A DNA stretch of 12,693 bases from Pseudomonadota bacterium (GTDB lineage Bacteria > Pseudomonadota > Alphaproteobacteria > Rhizobiales > Xanthobacteraceae). A program made the translations under genes and the position numbers. Every line of letters begins with the position of its first letter. Position 1 is the stretch's first letter. This document shows positions 1 to 7,298 of this stretch, piece by piece. The notes beneath the pieces are model-generated. The model saw only the letters and a program-made list of their open reading frames with translations. It was not told where the DNA came from and did no database searches. The stretch is taken from contig JAEYRD010000243.1 in NCBI GenBank assembly GCA_023435725.1, positions 1 through 12,693 of the forward strand, given 5' to 3'.

Positions 1-3000
1 AATGTCATCTGTCCCGCCTCGACCGCGAACGTGCCGCCAGCGATGTAAGTGCCGCTGGTTGCCGGCCCGTTCACTGTTCCGAACAGCGAATTGGCGACGA
101 ACGTTCCCGACAGGTCGACCTTCGCTCCTGACGAAAGGCGCGTGTTCTTGGAATTGATGAAGACCGAGCCGCCATGATCGACAATCGTGCCGCGCAGCTC
201 GACTGACTGTGCTGCGACCGTCCAGAGCGGGTCGCTCGGCTTGTACGTCTTGCGGTCATCGACCACCGCCGCCATGGTGATGCTCGCCTTGGGATCGGTG
301 ACGATCTTCGAGCCCGTATCAAGCAGGATATTGTCGGCCTTCAGCGCGAGATCGACAGATTTGCGCTGGTTGTCCGGAAGCAGCGTCAGTTGCGGCATGG
401 CCTGCTGGCCGAGCCTCGTGCCGGTCGGCGTCGCCGTGAAGTCGACGAAGCTAGCAAGGTTCCGCTGCTGAAAAGCGAGGCTGGTCCCGGTCGAGACGAT
501 GATGTTGGCGGTCGCACCGGACCAATCGTCCTTCACCGATTCAATCGTATAGGAGCCGAATCCACCGTCAGTCAGCAGTGACTCCGGCAGCGTGGTCGCC
601 TTCCCGCCGACGCGGATCAACGACGTCTCGCCTTGCTGAAGTTCGCCGCCAATCCGGATTGTGTCCGCCCCGGCTATCCTCAAGCTGCCGTTGCTCTCGA
701 AACCGTACGCGCGCAGGGTGCCGTCGAGTTGAAGTGTCGCGATCGAGCTTCCACCCGGGCTAGGCTTCTCCTGACCGGCGGTATTTGGACCTACCCATGG
801 GCCGCCCTGATAGATCGCGAGCGAAATACTGCCCGCCTTGCCGGCCATCACCCCCGTATCGACAGTCTTGGCTTTGCCTTGTGGCGAGATATAACCGCCG
901 CTGGAGACGTCGAGGACACTGCCGCTGGCTAGCGCGATGCTTCCGGTAGTGTCCCGGACAACGCTACCCGAGCTCTCGCTGCTCTTGTCGGTGGCAATCG
1001 AAATGCTGCCGCCGTTGATAAAAGCGGGGCCAACCGCATCGACGCCAGCCACACGTCCGATGTCGTTGACAAACCGGCCGCTGACGTCGATCGTGCCCTC
1101 GACAAAGACATTCGCGGCGATCGACTTGCCTGACGCATCGTTGGGGGCCTTGAACCACGACGTGCTGCCGAGTGAATCTCGGTCGGTGGTGAGATTGACA
1201 TTCCCTCCTGCCGCCGAAACCGTTCCAGCAATATCGATCGCGCCGGCGGTTACGGAAAGGCTGCCGCCACTGGCCAGGTTGAGCGTGCTGCCGCCCGACA
1301 ACACGAAATCGTTCGCCGTCACCGAGAGCGAGCTCAGGCCGTAGCTCGACAGGATGTCGTCCGACAGATGCGTCGTGTAGGCGCTTTGCGTCGTGTAGTT
1401 GGCCGATGCGCCCGCGCCGATCTGGACGCTCGACGGCGTCGTCAGCGAGAGCGACCCCTGCAGCGGCAATTGTCCGTTCATGATCTGCCGCTCGCCCGCC
1501 GTCGAGCCGAAATACATCGTGCCGAGCAGCGAGGGATTGACGGTCACGAGGCTGACGCTGCCGGCGTCATGGCCCTCGGTGTACCCGGCCGAATAGATCT
1601 GGCTGCCCGCCGACCAGGTTTCCTTGACTCCCCAGCGCGCGTGGTTGACGGTGAACTGGCCGGCGATCCCGACATAGGTCATGTTCGGATCGGCCTTGGA
1701 AATGCTGTAGATGCGACCGTCGCTGCCGATCAGGCGCGTGGTGTTGACCATGCCGGGCAGGAACTTGACGCTGCCGCCGGCGACATTCATGACCGAGCCG
1801 GCGGTCTGAACGCTGCTCGCGCCGTGGTCGGTGCCGAGATCGGTGTTGAGGCTGATGCTGCCGCCGACGGTCATCAGCTGGTAAATGCTGCGCGGCACCT
1901 TGGCGACATAACCGCTGACATCCGCGATGGGCGATCCCACCCATTTCGTGCCGTCGCTGTAGGTGCCGGAGTTGCGGATGTCGATCCACAGCGTCTGGCC
2001 GTATAACACCCCCGTTCCATCGGCGGCCACGCTGATATAAGGGGGCCGCTGGAGCGGCATGTCAGCGAATTCCGCGAGCAGCTTGACCGGGATGACGTTG
2101 TAGCTCGCCGGCAGCTCGACGTTCTGAAGCCCGGCCACGTCGACCGTCGCACCCGGCGCGAGCAGCACGGACTGCGGGTCCTGAGAATTGGAGCTGACGC
2201 CGCCAATATTGCCTCCGATACCGGCGTTGCTCGTCCCCTGTTGAAAGAGGCCCGGTGGTAGCTTGTTGTCAGCATTAGAGACCGGGAATACCTTCGCGTT
2301 CAGCGAGACCTTAGCCGAAGGCGCCGCGATCAGGCCGGTCGATCCGACCGTGACATTGGTTTGCGCCGTGGCCTCGATATAGGCCGGCGTGAAGCTCTGC
2401 GTACTCGGCAATCCCGCTGCGCCGTCGTCGACCGGAAGGCTCGAGATCACGCCGTTCACGGTGACGCTGGTGGCCGCGCGCAGCAGCACAAAGCTGTTGC
2501 GGTCGATGCTGGTATCGACGGAGATCACGCCCTGAAGGAGCCGGCTGGCGCTGTCGGACAGAGCGTGACCGCTTGCATCGGTAGGATTGCCGATGGTGAC
2601 GGTGTCGCCGTTCATCACCACGATGCCACGAGCGGCGTCGATCAGGCCGTCGTGAACGACGGCGCCGGTGCCTGGCAAATATCTGTTGGCAATGGGGTAG
2701 CCAAAAGCAAGCGTCGACTCGTCCGTCCTGGTGTTGTACGACGCCGCAAACTGCGACAGCCTGAACTCAGTGCCGCGGAACTTGATGGTTCCTTTATCGT
2801 CCTTTCCGAGCACGCTGTCCGGAAGCGCCGAGTATCCATTCGGCACGACGTCGATGGTTCGCGCCGCGACCATCGCGACCTCGCCGCCGTTCACCTTGAT
2901 CGATCCGGAGTTGTAGACGTTGGCGCCGAACAGATAGACTTGGCCGGGCGAGCCGAGCGAGACCTGGTCGGACAGGATATTGCCGGTGATGGACGCGCCG

Positions 3001-3836
3001 CGCTCGACCTTAATGTCGCCCGCGACCAGATTGGTCGCGGCGCCTCCGACAGGGTCGTAGATCGAGAAAGAGTTGAGATTGGCGATGCCCTGGTCGCGGA
3101 AAAACGCGTCGCGATCGCTCAGGGAGGTGCCGAGCTTGCCGACGTCGAGGCTGGAGGCGATCAGCGTGTGGACGTTCACCTGCGAACCGGCGCCAAACAC
3201 GATGCCGTTCCGGTTGATGAGATAGACGCCGCCCATCGCGTTGATCTGGCCGAGGATGCGGCTCGGCGCGGCGCTCGGATCCTGTACCCGGTTGAGCGCG
3301 ATCCAGTCCGACGCGGACTGCTGGAAATTGACAGTGGTGTTGGCGCCGACGTTGAACGTATCCCAGTAGAGAATGCTCTTCTGCTGGGTCTGCTTGATAT
3401 TGACCGACACGCTCGAGCCGTCCGTCGTCTGCACCGGAGCGTTGGCGCCGGTCCATTTCGACGCGTCGGCCCTGATGCCCGCCATCGGATCGGCGGTGGT
3501 GCCACCCGACGGCATCAGTCCGCCCGTGACGATCCCGTTCGGAACCGATGAGCCCGCTGCCTTGGCGGCGGCCGCCGCGTCGGACTGAAGCTTGCGGGCG
3601 GCAGCGAGCGCCGCGGCCGCGCGGGCCAGCGAGGTCTGAGCCTGCGTGGCCGCACCGGCGGCCTGCTGCGCTGCCTGAATCGCCGCCTGCTGTGCCGCCG
3701 CTGTCGGCGCCACCGCGTTGGCGCCGGGCGTGAGGCTGCGCGCATGGCCGAAGCCGCTTGCCAGCGACAGCGCCACCAGGCTGACACCACACAACAGCGA
3801 TCGCTCGAAGGCGCGCCGCATTCCCTGAGGTTTCAC
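1..3836 (-). CDS. Filamentous haemagglutinin-type adhesin (TpsA exoprotein of two-partner secretion), 3' end outside window
   Basis: The minus-strand frame stays open from about 3836 to the left edge, roughly 1,275 codons, so the C-terminus is missing. A signal peptide comes first (counting from ATG 3821: basic MRRAFER, then a hydrophobic stretch to about residue 26, ending GFGHA). An Ala/Gln-rich, probably helical segment follows (about 35-92). The haemagglutination-activity/TPS domain (about 115-230) contains NRNGIVFG at 203-210, matching the NPNGI.FG motif, followed by VNVHTLIASSLDV. The rest is repetitive Gly/Ser/Thr/Val-rich sequence typical of a long parallel beta-helix. I read no cysteine in the mature part, usual for TpsA proteins. 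The family crosses the outer membrane through a TpsB pore and acts in adhesion or biofilm; TpsB is not in view. Start: GTG at 3836 has AGGG four bases upstream, while in-frame ATG 3821 has its SD-like AGGGA touching the start codon. Either is possible. Family assignment is secure; substrate and role are unknown. Confidence 0.9.
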   Translation of the reverse strand, partial: MKPQGMRRAFERSLLCGVSLVALSLASGFGHARSLTPGANAVAPTAAAQQAAIQAAQQAAGAATQAQTSLARAAAALAAARKLQSDAAAAAKAAGSSVPNGIVTGGLMPSGGTTADPMAGIRADASKWTGANAPVQTTDGSSVSVNIKQTQQKSILYWDTFNVGANTTVNFQQSASDWIALNRVQDPSAAPSRILGQINAMGGVYLINRNGIVFGAGSQVNVHTLIASSLDVGKLGTSLSDRDAFFRDQGIANLNSFSIYDPVGGAATNLVAGDIKVERGASITGNILSDQVSLGSPGQVYLFGANVYNSGSIKVNGGEVAMVAARTIDVVPNGYSALPDSVLGKDDKGTIKFRGTEFRLSQFAASYNTRTDESTLAFGYPIANRYLPGTGAVVHDGLIDAARGIVVMNGDTVTIGNPTDASGHALSDSASRLLQGVISVDTSIDRNSFVLLRAATSVTVNGVISSLPVDDGAAGLPSTQSFTPAYIEATAQTNVTVGSTGLIAAPSAKVSLNAKVFPVSNADNKLPPGLFQQGTSNAGIGGNIGGVSSNSQDPQSVLLAPGATVDVAGLQNVELPASYNVIPVKLLAEFADMPLQRPPYISVAADGTGVLYGQTLWIDIRNSGTYSDGTKWVGSPIADVSGYVAKVPRSIYQLMTVGGSISLNTDLGTDHGASSVQTAGSVMNVAGGSVKFLPGMVNTTRLIGSDGRIYSISKADPNMTYVGIAGQFTVNHARWGVKETWSAGSQIYSAGYTEGHDAGSVSLVTVNPSLLGTMYFGSTAGERQIMNGQLPLQGSLSLTTPSSVQIGAGASANYTTQSAYTTHLSDDILSSYGLSSLSVTANDFVLSGGSTLNLASGGSLSVTAGAIDIAGTVSAAGGNVNLTTDRDSLGSTSWFKAPNDASGKSIAANVFVEGTIDVSGRFVNDIGRVAGVDAVGPAFINGGSISIATDKSSESSGSVVRDTTGSIALASGSVLDVSSGGYISPQGKAKTVDTGVMAGKAGSISLAIYQGGPWVGPNTAGQEKPSPGGSSIATLQLDGTLRAYGFESNGSLRIAGADTIRIGGELQQGETSLIRVGGKATTLPESLLTDGGFGSYTIESVKDDWSGATANIIVSTGTSLAFQQRNLASFVDFTATPTGTRLGQQAMPQLTLLPDNQRKSVDLALKADNILLDTGSKIVTDPKASITMAAVVDDRKTYKPSDPLWTVAAQSVELRGTIVDHGGSVFINSKNTRLSSGAKVDLSGTFVANSLFGTVNGPATSGTYIAGGTFAVEAGQMT

Positions 3837-4136
3837 AACACCCTGGGGGGGCACAACGATATCGCTATGGGGCACGCCGCAGCACTTTCCGATTGCAAGT
3901 TCCAATCGAGCGCACCCAAACGGACACACTCGCGCGGCGCATTTACTTATCGTTTACTAACATTCGTATGTCAGATTTATAGCATTGCTCGCATTTGACG
4001 CAGTCCTACGATCATACTGAATAACATCGTGAATCTGCGACGAAACAGCGCATTTCGCGCGCGAACAGCGTGCCTGTGAGCGCAATGTTAGTCATTGTTA
4101 TGATAGCGATAGTCCAGCGCCTCGCCGCAATGCGCG
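3837..4136. other. 300-bp intergenic region, promoter side of the adhesin gene
   Basis: No gene is seen here. The stretch at about 3940-4035 is clearly richer in A/T than its surroundings, as expected of a promoter for the minus-strand adhesin gene. The best -10-like hexamer reading on the minus strand is TATAAA (3981-3976), but there is no convincing -35 at 16-18 bp, so this is only a weak candidate. An imperfect inverted repeat (CCAGCGC at 4114-4120, GCGCTGG at 4140-4146) overlaps the stop codon of the upstream gene. It lacks a following T run and is not called as a terminator. Confidence 0.3.
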
Positions 4137-4952
4137 TCAGCGCTGGCCCGGGGTCGCCAGAGGGTTCGCAAGGCCCGGAGGCAGCTTGAGATTGGCAGGC
4201 ATCGCCCGGCCGATGGGCAGAGCCATGTTGGCGCCGGGATGGGCGTAGGTGCCGCCGTTCGATGCGCTCGGGGGCGATGGGGCCGGCATCGCGACCGGGG
4301 GCACGACCGGAATGGGCGGCGGTCCGGCGAGCATCGGCCCGGCCGGCGCTCCGTTTGCCTTCGTATCCGGCGACGGAATGTCCAGCACGGCGCGGTCGAG
4401 ACCCTTTGCCATCTCCACCTGACGCCGTTCGACGGCGCGAAGCGTCCAGCCATTGTGATTGTCGCCGGCCTTGAGCCGGACCACCGACTTGCTGGCCGAA
4501 TCCATGAACAGGCCGATCTTTTCGCTGCCGATGATGGTGCCGAGCAGCGAGAGTTGCGGCTTCTCCGGCTCAGGCGGATGCGGCGGGGGACCAGCCTGCA
4601 CCGGCGCGGGCATCGCGACCGGCGCCGGTGCCGGCGGACGCCGCGTCGGCGCAAACAGCGGCCGTTCGCGGCCATTCGTCAGTCGCCCGAGCGGAATCGC
4701 CCATAACGGATTGTCGCTCAGAGCGCGTTGCGGCGGCGGAGCAGCCGGCTCCCTCGCGACAGCAACCGGCGGCGGCGCGGCCGGCACCGATACAGCCGCG
4801 GCCGCCGGAGCGGGATTGGTCGGCTTCGATGCGAACAGATCGTCGCGCGGTTCATTGGACAGCTGGTCCATCGAACCTGGTGCGCTGACGGCAAGGACCG
4901 GTCCCGTCGCAAGGGCGCCAGCGAGCAAAGCAACGAGAAGGCGCATCGACAT
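4137..4952 (-). CDS. Exported proline-rich protein resembling type II secretion GspC/GspN
   Basis: The protein has 271 residues. It opens with a hydrophobic signal or anchor segment (residues 3-21, RLLVALLAGALATGPVLA). A Pro/Ala-rich linker follows (about 45-75). Next is NPLWAIPLGRLTNGRERPLF with APTRRPP (about residues 81-107), then another Pro-rich linker and a compact domain starting QLSLLGTIIG (about 133-195; variable-looking, with IGLFMDSASKSVVRLKAGD). The tail is Pro/Ala-rich. The pattern RP-L/I-F-x-P-x-RRPP plus a small LxGTI domain recalls GspC homology-region proteins and those named GspN in rhizobia, inner-membrane-anchored periplasmic parts of the type II secretion machine. Start: ATG 4952 leads straight into the hydrophobic segment, with AGGA 11 bases upstream. 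The same frame extends to ATG 5066, but the extra 38 residues do not resemble a signal peptide. No other type II secretion gene lies in the window. A stand-alone envelope protein is the alternative. Confidence 0.62.
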   Translation of the reverse strand: MSMRLLVALLAGALATGPVLAVSAPGSMDQLSNEPRDDLFASKPTNPAPAAAAVSVPAAPPPVAVAREPAAPPPQRALSDNPLWAIPLGRLTNGRERPLFAPTRRPPAPAPVAMPAPVQAGPPPHPPEPEKPQLSLLGTIIGSEKIGLFMDSASKSVVRLKAGDNHNGWTLRAVERRQVEMAKGLDRAVLDIPSPDTKANGAPAGPMLAGPPPIPVVPPVAMPAPSPPSASNGGTYAHPGANMALPIGRAMPANLKLPPGLANPLATPGQR

Positions 4953-5104
4953 GGCAGAGGCCGTCCTTGATCGACCCTGAGCGATAGCCTTGCACCTTAT
5001 CAACGATGTGACACTTCCAAGCTGGACGCCGCCCGCGCCCGGCCCGGCTGTGGAGCGGGGCTGCATTCGCCCTCCCCTTCATGACGACGCGAAGGTGAGC
5101 CCAC

Positions 5105-5134
5105 AAAAAGATGCACCCGGCAAACGCCGGGTGC
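5105..5134 (-). terminator. Rho-independent terminator of the PstS-like gene
   Basis: A perfect 9-bp GC-rich stem (GCACCCGGC at 5113-5121, GCCGGGTGC at 5126-5134) closes a four-base loop. On the minus strand it is followed by AT and then five T residues (5109-5105). It lies 45 bp after the stop codon of the PstS-like gene. A run of five A (5135-5139) on the other flank would also give a T tract to an antisense transcript only in the opposite sense, so the minus-strand reading is the natural one. It implies the downstream GspN-like gene needs its own promoter or readthrough. Confidence 0.85.
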
Positions 5135-5178
5135 AAAAATGTTGTCGATCGTCGGTCGGGCCGAAGCCCGAGCGGTGA

Positions 5179-6690
5179 TCAGTAGGCGCCGACCTTGCCG
5201 GAGCAACCGCTGCCCTGGGGACCGTTAACGGGGTCGTTGAGGAGCGCGTAGATTTCACCCTGCCAAGCGGTCGGGACCTGGGCGAAGCCGTTCTCGTTGA
5301 AGATTCCGGTCGCGCCCGTGCCGTACACGAAGTCGAGCCAGGTCTTGAACCAGAGGTAGGCGTTGTTGCCGTTGCCGCTGTGGGTCTGGTAGCACTGGTA
5401 CATTTCGATCCAGCTGAAGCCGGAGATCGGATACGAACCGGCAACCACCGGGTTCGGAGCAACACCCTGCAAGCTCCAGGTCAGCGGATTCGTGCGGGTC
5501 GTGCTGTCGAACTGCGGAATCTGCGTCGCCATCGCCTTCTGCGCGCCCGCAACCGTGGGCGGCTGGAACTTGCCGGTCGCGCCGGTGATGTCCCACTGCG
5601 ACTGGATGTTGGCGGTCTTCAGGCCACCGGCCTTGACGGGCAGCCAGAAGTCGCCGGAAGCGTAGCCGATCGCACCGTTCGTCGAGGTGACGAGCGAGAC
5701 GAGCGCGCCGCTGCCCGAAGCGTTGGCGAAGGTGCCGCCGCCGGGATTGGCATTGGCCGCGCCGCACTGGTTGGTCGCGAACTGATCCGGCCAGTTGACC
5801 TGGTTCGCACCACGCGGAACGAGCGGGGTGGTGCAGGACTGAGCGCGGTCGGTCCAGGGGAAGGCGTAGGAGACGACGGTCGAGTCGGTCTCGTTGTTCG
5901 GGCCGAACTCGTAGCGGCACTGTTCAACCAGGGCATTGGTGAGCAGGAAGGTGGTGCCGCTGCCATCCGTGCGGTGCACGAAAGTGATGTTGCCGCTGCC
6001 GAGCGAGCCGCCGTTGAGCGCGGTCAGGATCGGGTTGTTCCACTTCGTGATGTGGCCCGAAGCGATACCGCAGAGCGCGTTACGCGACAGGTTGAGGCCG
6101 CTGCTGCCGCCGGTCGGGGTCGCCGGGAGGATGTTCAGGTTGGCGCCGGTGCCATCCTTGCCGTTGAAGCCGAACGCGACCGCGCCGATCACGGCCGGGA
6201 TCTGGATCAGGTTGCCGAACTTCGACTGCGGGCTGGTGGTGCCGCCGGTGTTCCAGTTGGTGATGTCGTCGGTGTTGACGACGTCGTCGCTGCCGATGAA
6301 CTGCACGCCGTCATAGTCGCCCGTGGCGTTCACGCCGATGTTCGCGCTGGTGTACGGGGGAGCGGAGCTCGAGGGCGTGCCGATCAGGGTCTTGTCGTTG
6401 TTGCGCAGCACCAGCTTGCCGTTGCCCGATCCCGTGGGGGCGTAGAGGATCATGCCGTGGAAGCCGCTGGTGTTGAAGCCCGTGCAGTTCGCAGCCTTGG
6501 CGAGCGGACCCGGCTTGCCGCTGCTGCCCTGAGCCTGGTCGTACATGCAGTCCATCAGCTGGCGATAGACGATCTGCGGGAACGTCGCACCCGCGCCGAA
6601 CGCATACGACTGCGCCTGCGCGGATTCGGAAGCGACGCCCATCGCGGCGAACGCAGCCGATCCCATCAGTAGAGCCTTGAAGTTTCGCAT
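5179..6690 (-). CDS. PstS-like substrate-binding protein, exported
   Basis: A 503-residue protein with a signal peptide (MRNFKALLMG onward, probable cleavage after SAQA at residue 26). The mature start has FGAGATFP (31-38), the usual first phosphate-loop region of PstS-type proteins. HRTDGSGTTF (239-248) matches the PstS R-S/T-D-G-S-G-T phosphate-binding loop. FIGSDD (131-136) corresponds to the strand carrying the conserved acidic ligand region. The family binds phosphate, usually feeding the PstCAB importer, but no transporter genes are present. The protein is longer than typical PstS (about 320-370 residues), has eight cysteines (48, 69, 207, 258, 286, 309, 433, 496) and no lipobox. That suits a disulfide-bonded periplasmic or secreted protein such as DING or type II-secreted PstS-like proteins. 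Start ATG 6690 has GGGAG nine bases upstream; an in-frame ATG 13 codons earlier would spoil the signal peptide. Ligand is inferred, not shown. Confidence 0.85.
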   Translation of the reverse strand: MRNFKALLMGSAAFAAMGVASESAQAQSYAFGAGATFPQIVYRQLMDCMYDQAQGSSGKPGPLAKAANCTGFNTSGFHGMILYAPTGSGNGKLVLRNNDKTLIGTPSSSAPPYTSANIGVNATGDYDGVQFIGSDDVVNTDDITNWNTGGTTSPQSKFGNLIQIPAVIGAVAFGFNGKDGTGANLNILPATPTGGSSGLNLSRNALCGIASGHITKWNNPILTALNGGSLGSGNITFVHRTDGSGTTFLLTNALVEQCRYEFGPNNETDSTVVSYAFPWTDRAQSCTTPLVPRGANQVNWPDQFATNQCGAANANPGGGTFANASGSGALVSLVTSTNGAIGYASGDFWLPVKAGGLKTANIQSQWDITGATGKFQPPTVAGAQKAMATQIPQFDSTTRTNPLTWSLQGVAPNPVVAGSYPISGFSWIEMYQCYQTHSGNGNNAYLWFKTWLDFVYGTGATGIFNENGFAQVPTAWQGEIYALLNDPVNGPQGSGCSGKVGAY

Positions 6691-6815
6691 AGTCTCACTC
6701 TCCCTATTTGGATCCCCCTGAACTGCCACGATCAGCAGCCGGGTCCCGGAGCGCCGCGGAAGCTATCGTCGATATGTGAGACTTTCATTGTTGTTTTGTG
6801 AATTATGTTATCTCC

Positions 6816-6960
6816 CATCTCATCACACGCGAAAGCATGCGAGACAAGTGCGAAGAACGGCTGGAATTTGCGAAAGAAAAACGCCAAGCGACAGCAACGC
6901 AAAAATGTTATTCACAGGACAACGGCATCTCATGATTTCGCTCGCGACGCGAGACGAGTG
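6816..6960. repeat. Two imperfect 35-bp copies spaced exactly 110 bp
   Basis: The stretches 6816-6850 and 6926-6960 both begin CATCTCAT and both end with GCGAGAC-A/G-AGTG, with the two blocks at the same internal distance. The centre differs, giving 21 identities in 35. Either an old partial duplication or paired binding sites could explain this; chance is not excluded. Confidence 0.35.
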
Positions 6961-7001
6961 ACGCGCGCGCATTCTCGGAGAGCGCGGCGCAAAGTCATTA
7001 C

Positions 7002-7033
7002 CGGTGCGACGAACTCGTCATCATCGGTGCGAC
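7002..7033. repeat. Short direct repeat CGGTGCGAC, 23-bp period
   Basis: CGGTGCGAC occurs at 7002-7010 and 7025-7033, and each copy is preceded by a similar TCAT-containing heptamer (14 of 16 bases agree overall). The period is close to two helical turns, as in some tandem operator sites. No regulator can be named. Confidence 0.35.
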
Positions 7034-7225
7034 TTCATGCAACGTGCGCCGAAAGAACACCTTGCGCGTCACCGATTCGGCAGCGCGCCGCGAGCGCGCG
7101 TTCATGCCGCCGCGCACTCGCTGATGCGTCTTCACAGACTTGTCTTGCCGGCATCACATCATCGTCAATGTCGCGTCGCTAAAAAGCGTCCCGCCAAACC
7201 GGCCGCACTGCGCTCCGGCGGCCGA

Positions 7226-7241
7226 ATGTTATCGACAACAT
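7226..7241. promoter_or_regulatory. Near-perfect 16-bp palindrome upstream of the parvulin gene
   Basis: ATGTTATCGACAACAT reads the same on both strands apart from one base pair (positions 6 and 11 of the site). It ends 57 bp before the start codon of the downstream parvulin gene, a plausible place for an operator or a promoter-proximal regulator site. The binding protein is unknown, and the assignment rests only on symmetry and position. Confidence 0.4.
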
Positions 7242-7298
7242 GAAAGCCTCCGCAGGCGTGGTGCGGACAGAACCAGTTAGTCGTAGAGGATCCCTGCC

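Larger units (their letters stand above)
6691..7298. other. 608-bp gene-free spacer between divergent transcription units
   Basis: Short open frames here have no codon bias, family motif or ribosome site that I would trust. The part at about 6775-6920 is AT-rich next to its surroundings and probably holds the promoter of the PstS-like gene; I cannot place a confident -35/-10 pair. The part at 6960-7200 is rich in alternating GCG/CGC with scattered short repeats. Separate entries describe a spaced repeat, a short tandem motif and a palindrome. No match to a Pho box that I can defend was found. Confidence 0.5.

Noticed and set aside
2361..3551. A 396-codon plus-strand open frame inside the adhesin gene
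   Set aside because: Arg/Asp/Val/Gly-rich composition of a shadow frame, opposite an unbroken TPS domain.
5380..6672. A 430-codon plus-strand open frame opposite the PstS-like gene
   Set aside because: Its product is a monotonous Arg/Val/Gly/Ala mix without motifs, while the other strand has a signal peptide and PstS motifs. It is a high-GC antisense shadow.
6691..6782. GTGAGACT inverted repeat flanking the PstS-like leader (6691-6698 and 6775-6782)
   Set aside because: An eight-base inverted match in a 600-bp spacer is expected by chance.
6908..7237. DnaA-box-like TTATTCACA (6908-6916) and TTATCGACA (7229-7237)
   Set aside because: Each differs by one base from the consensus, there are only two, and no replication genes or AT-rich unwinding region accompany them. 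Not an origin.
5139..7241. ATGTTGTCGAT shared by 5139-5149 and the minus strand at 7241-7231
   Set aside because: An 11-base match between two places in a window this size on both strands is expected by chance.
7004..7243. Short basic open frame ending AKKRPAKPAA-like, resembling a histone-H1 tail
   Set aside because: The resemblance covers only ten residues, the rest is unstructured Arg/His-rich sequence and there is no ribosome site.
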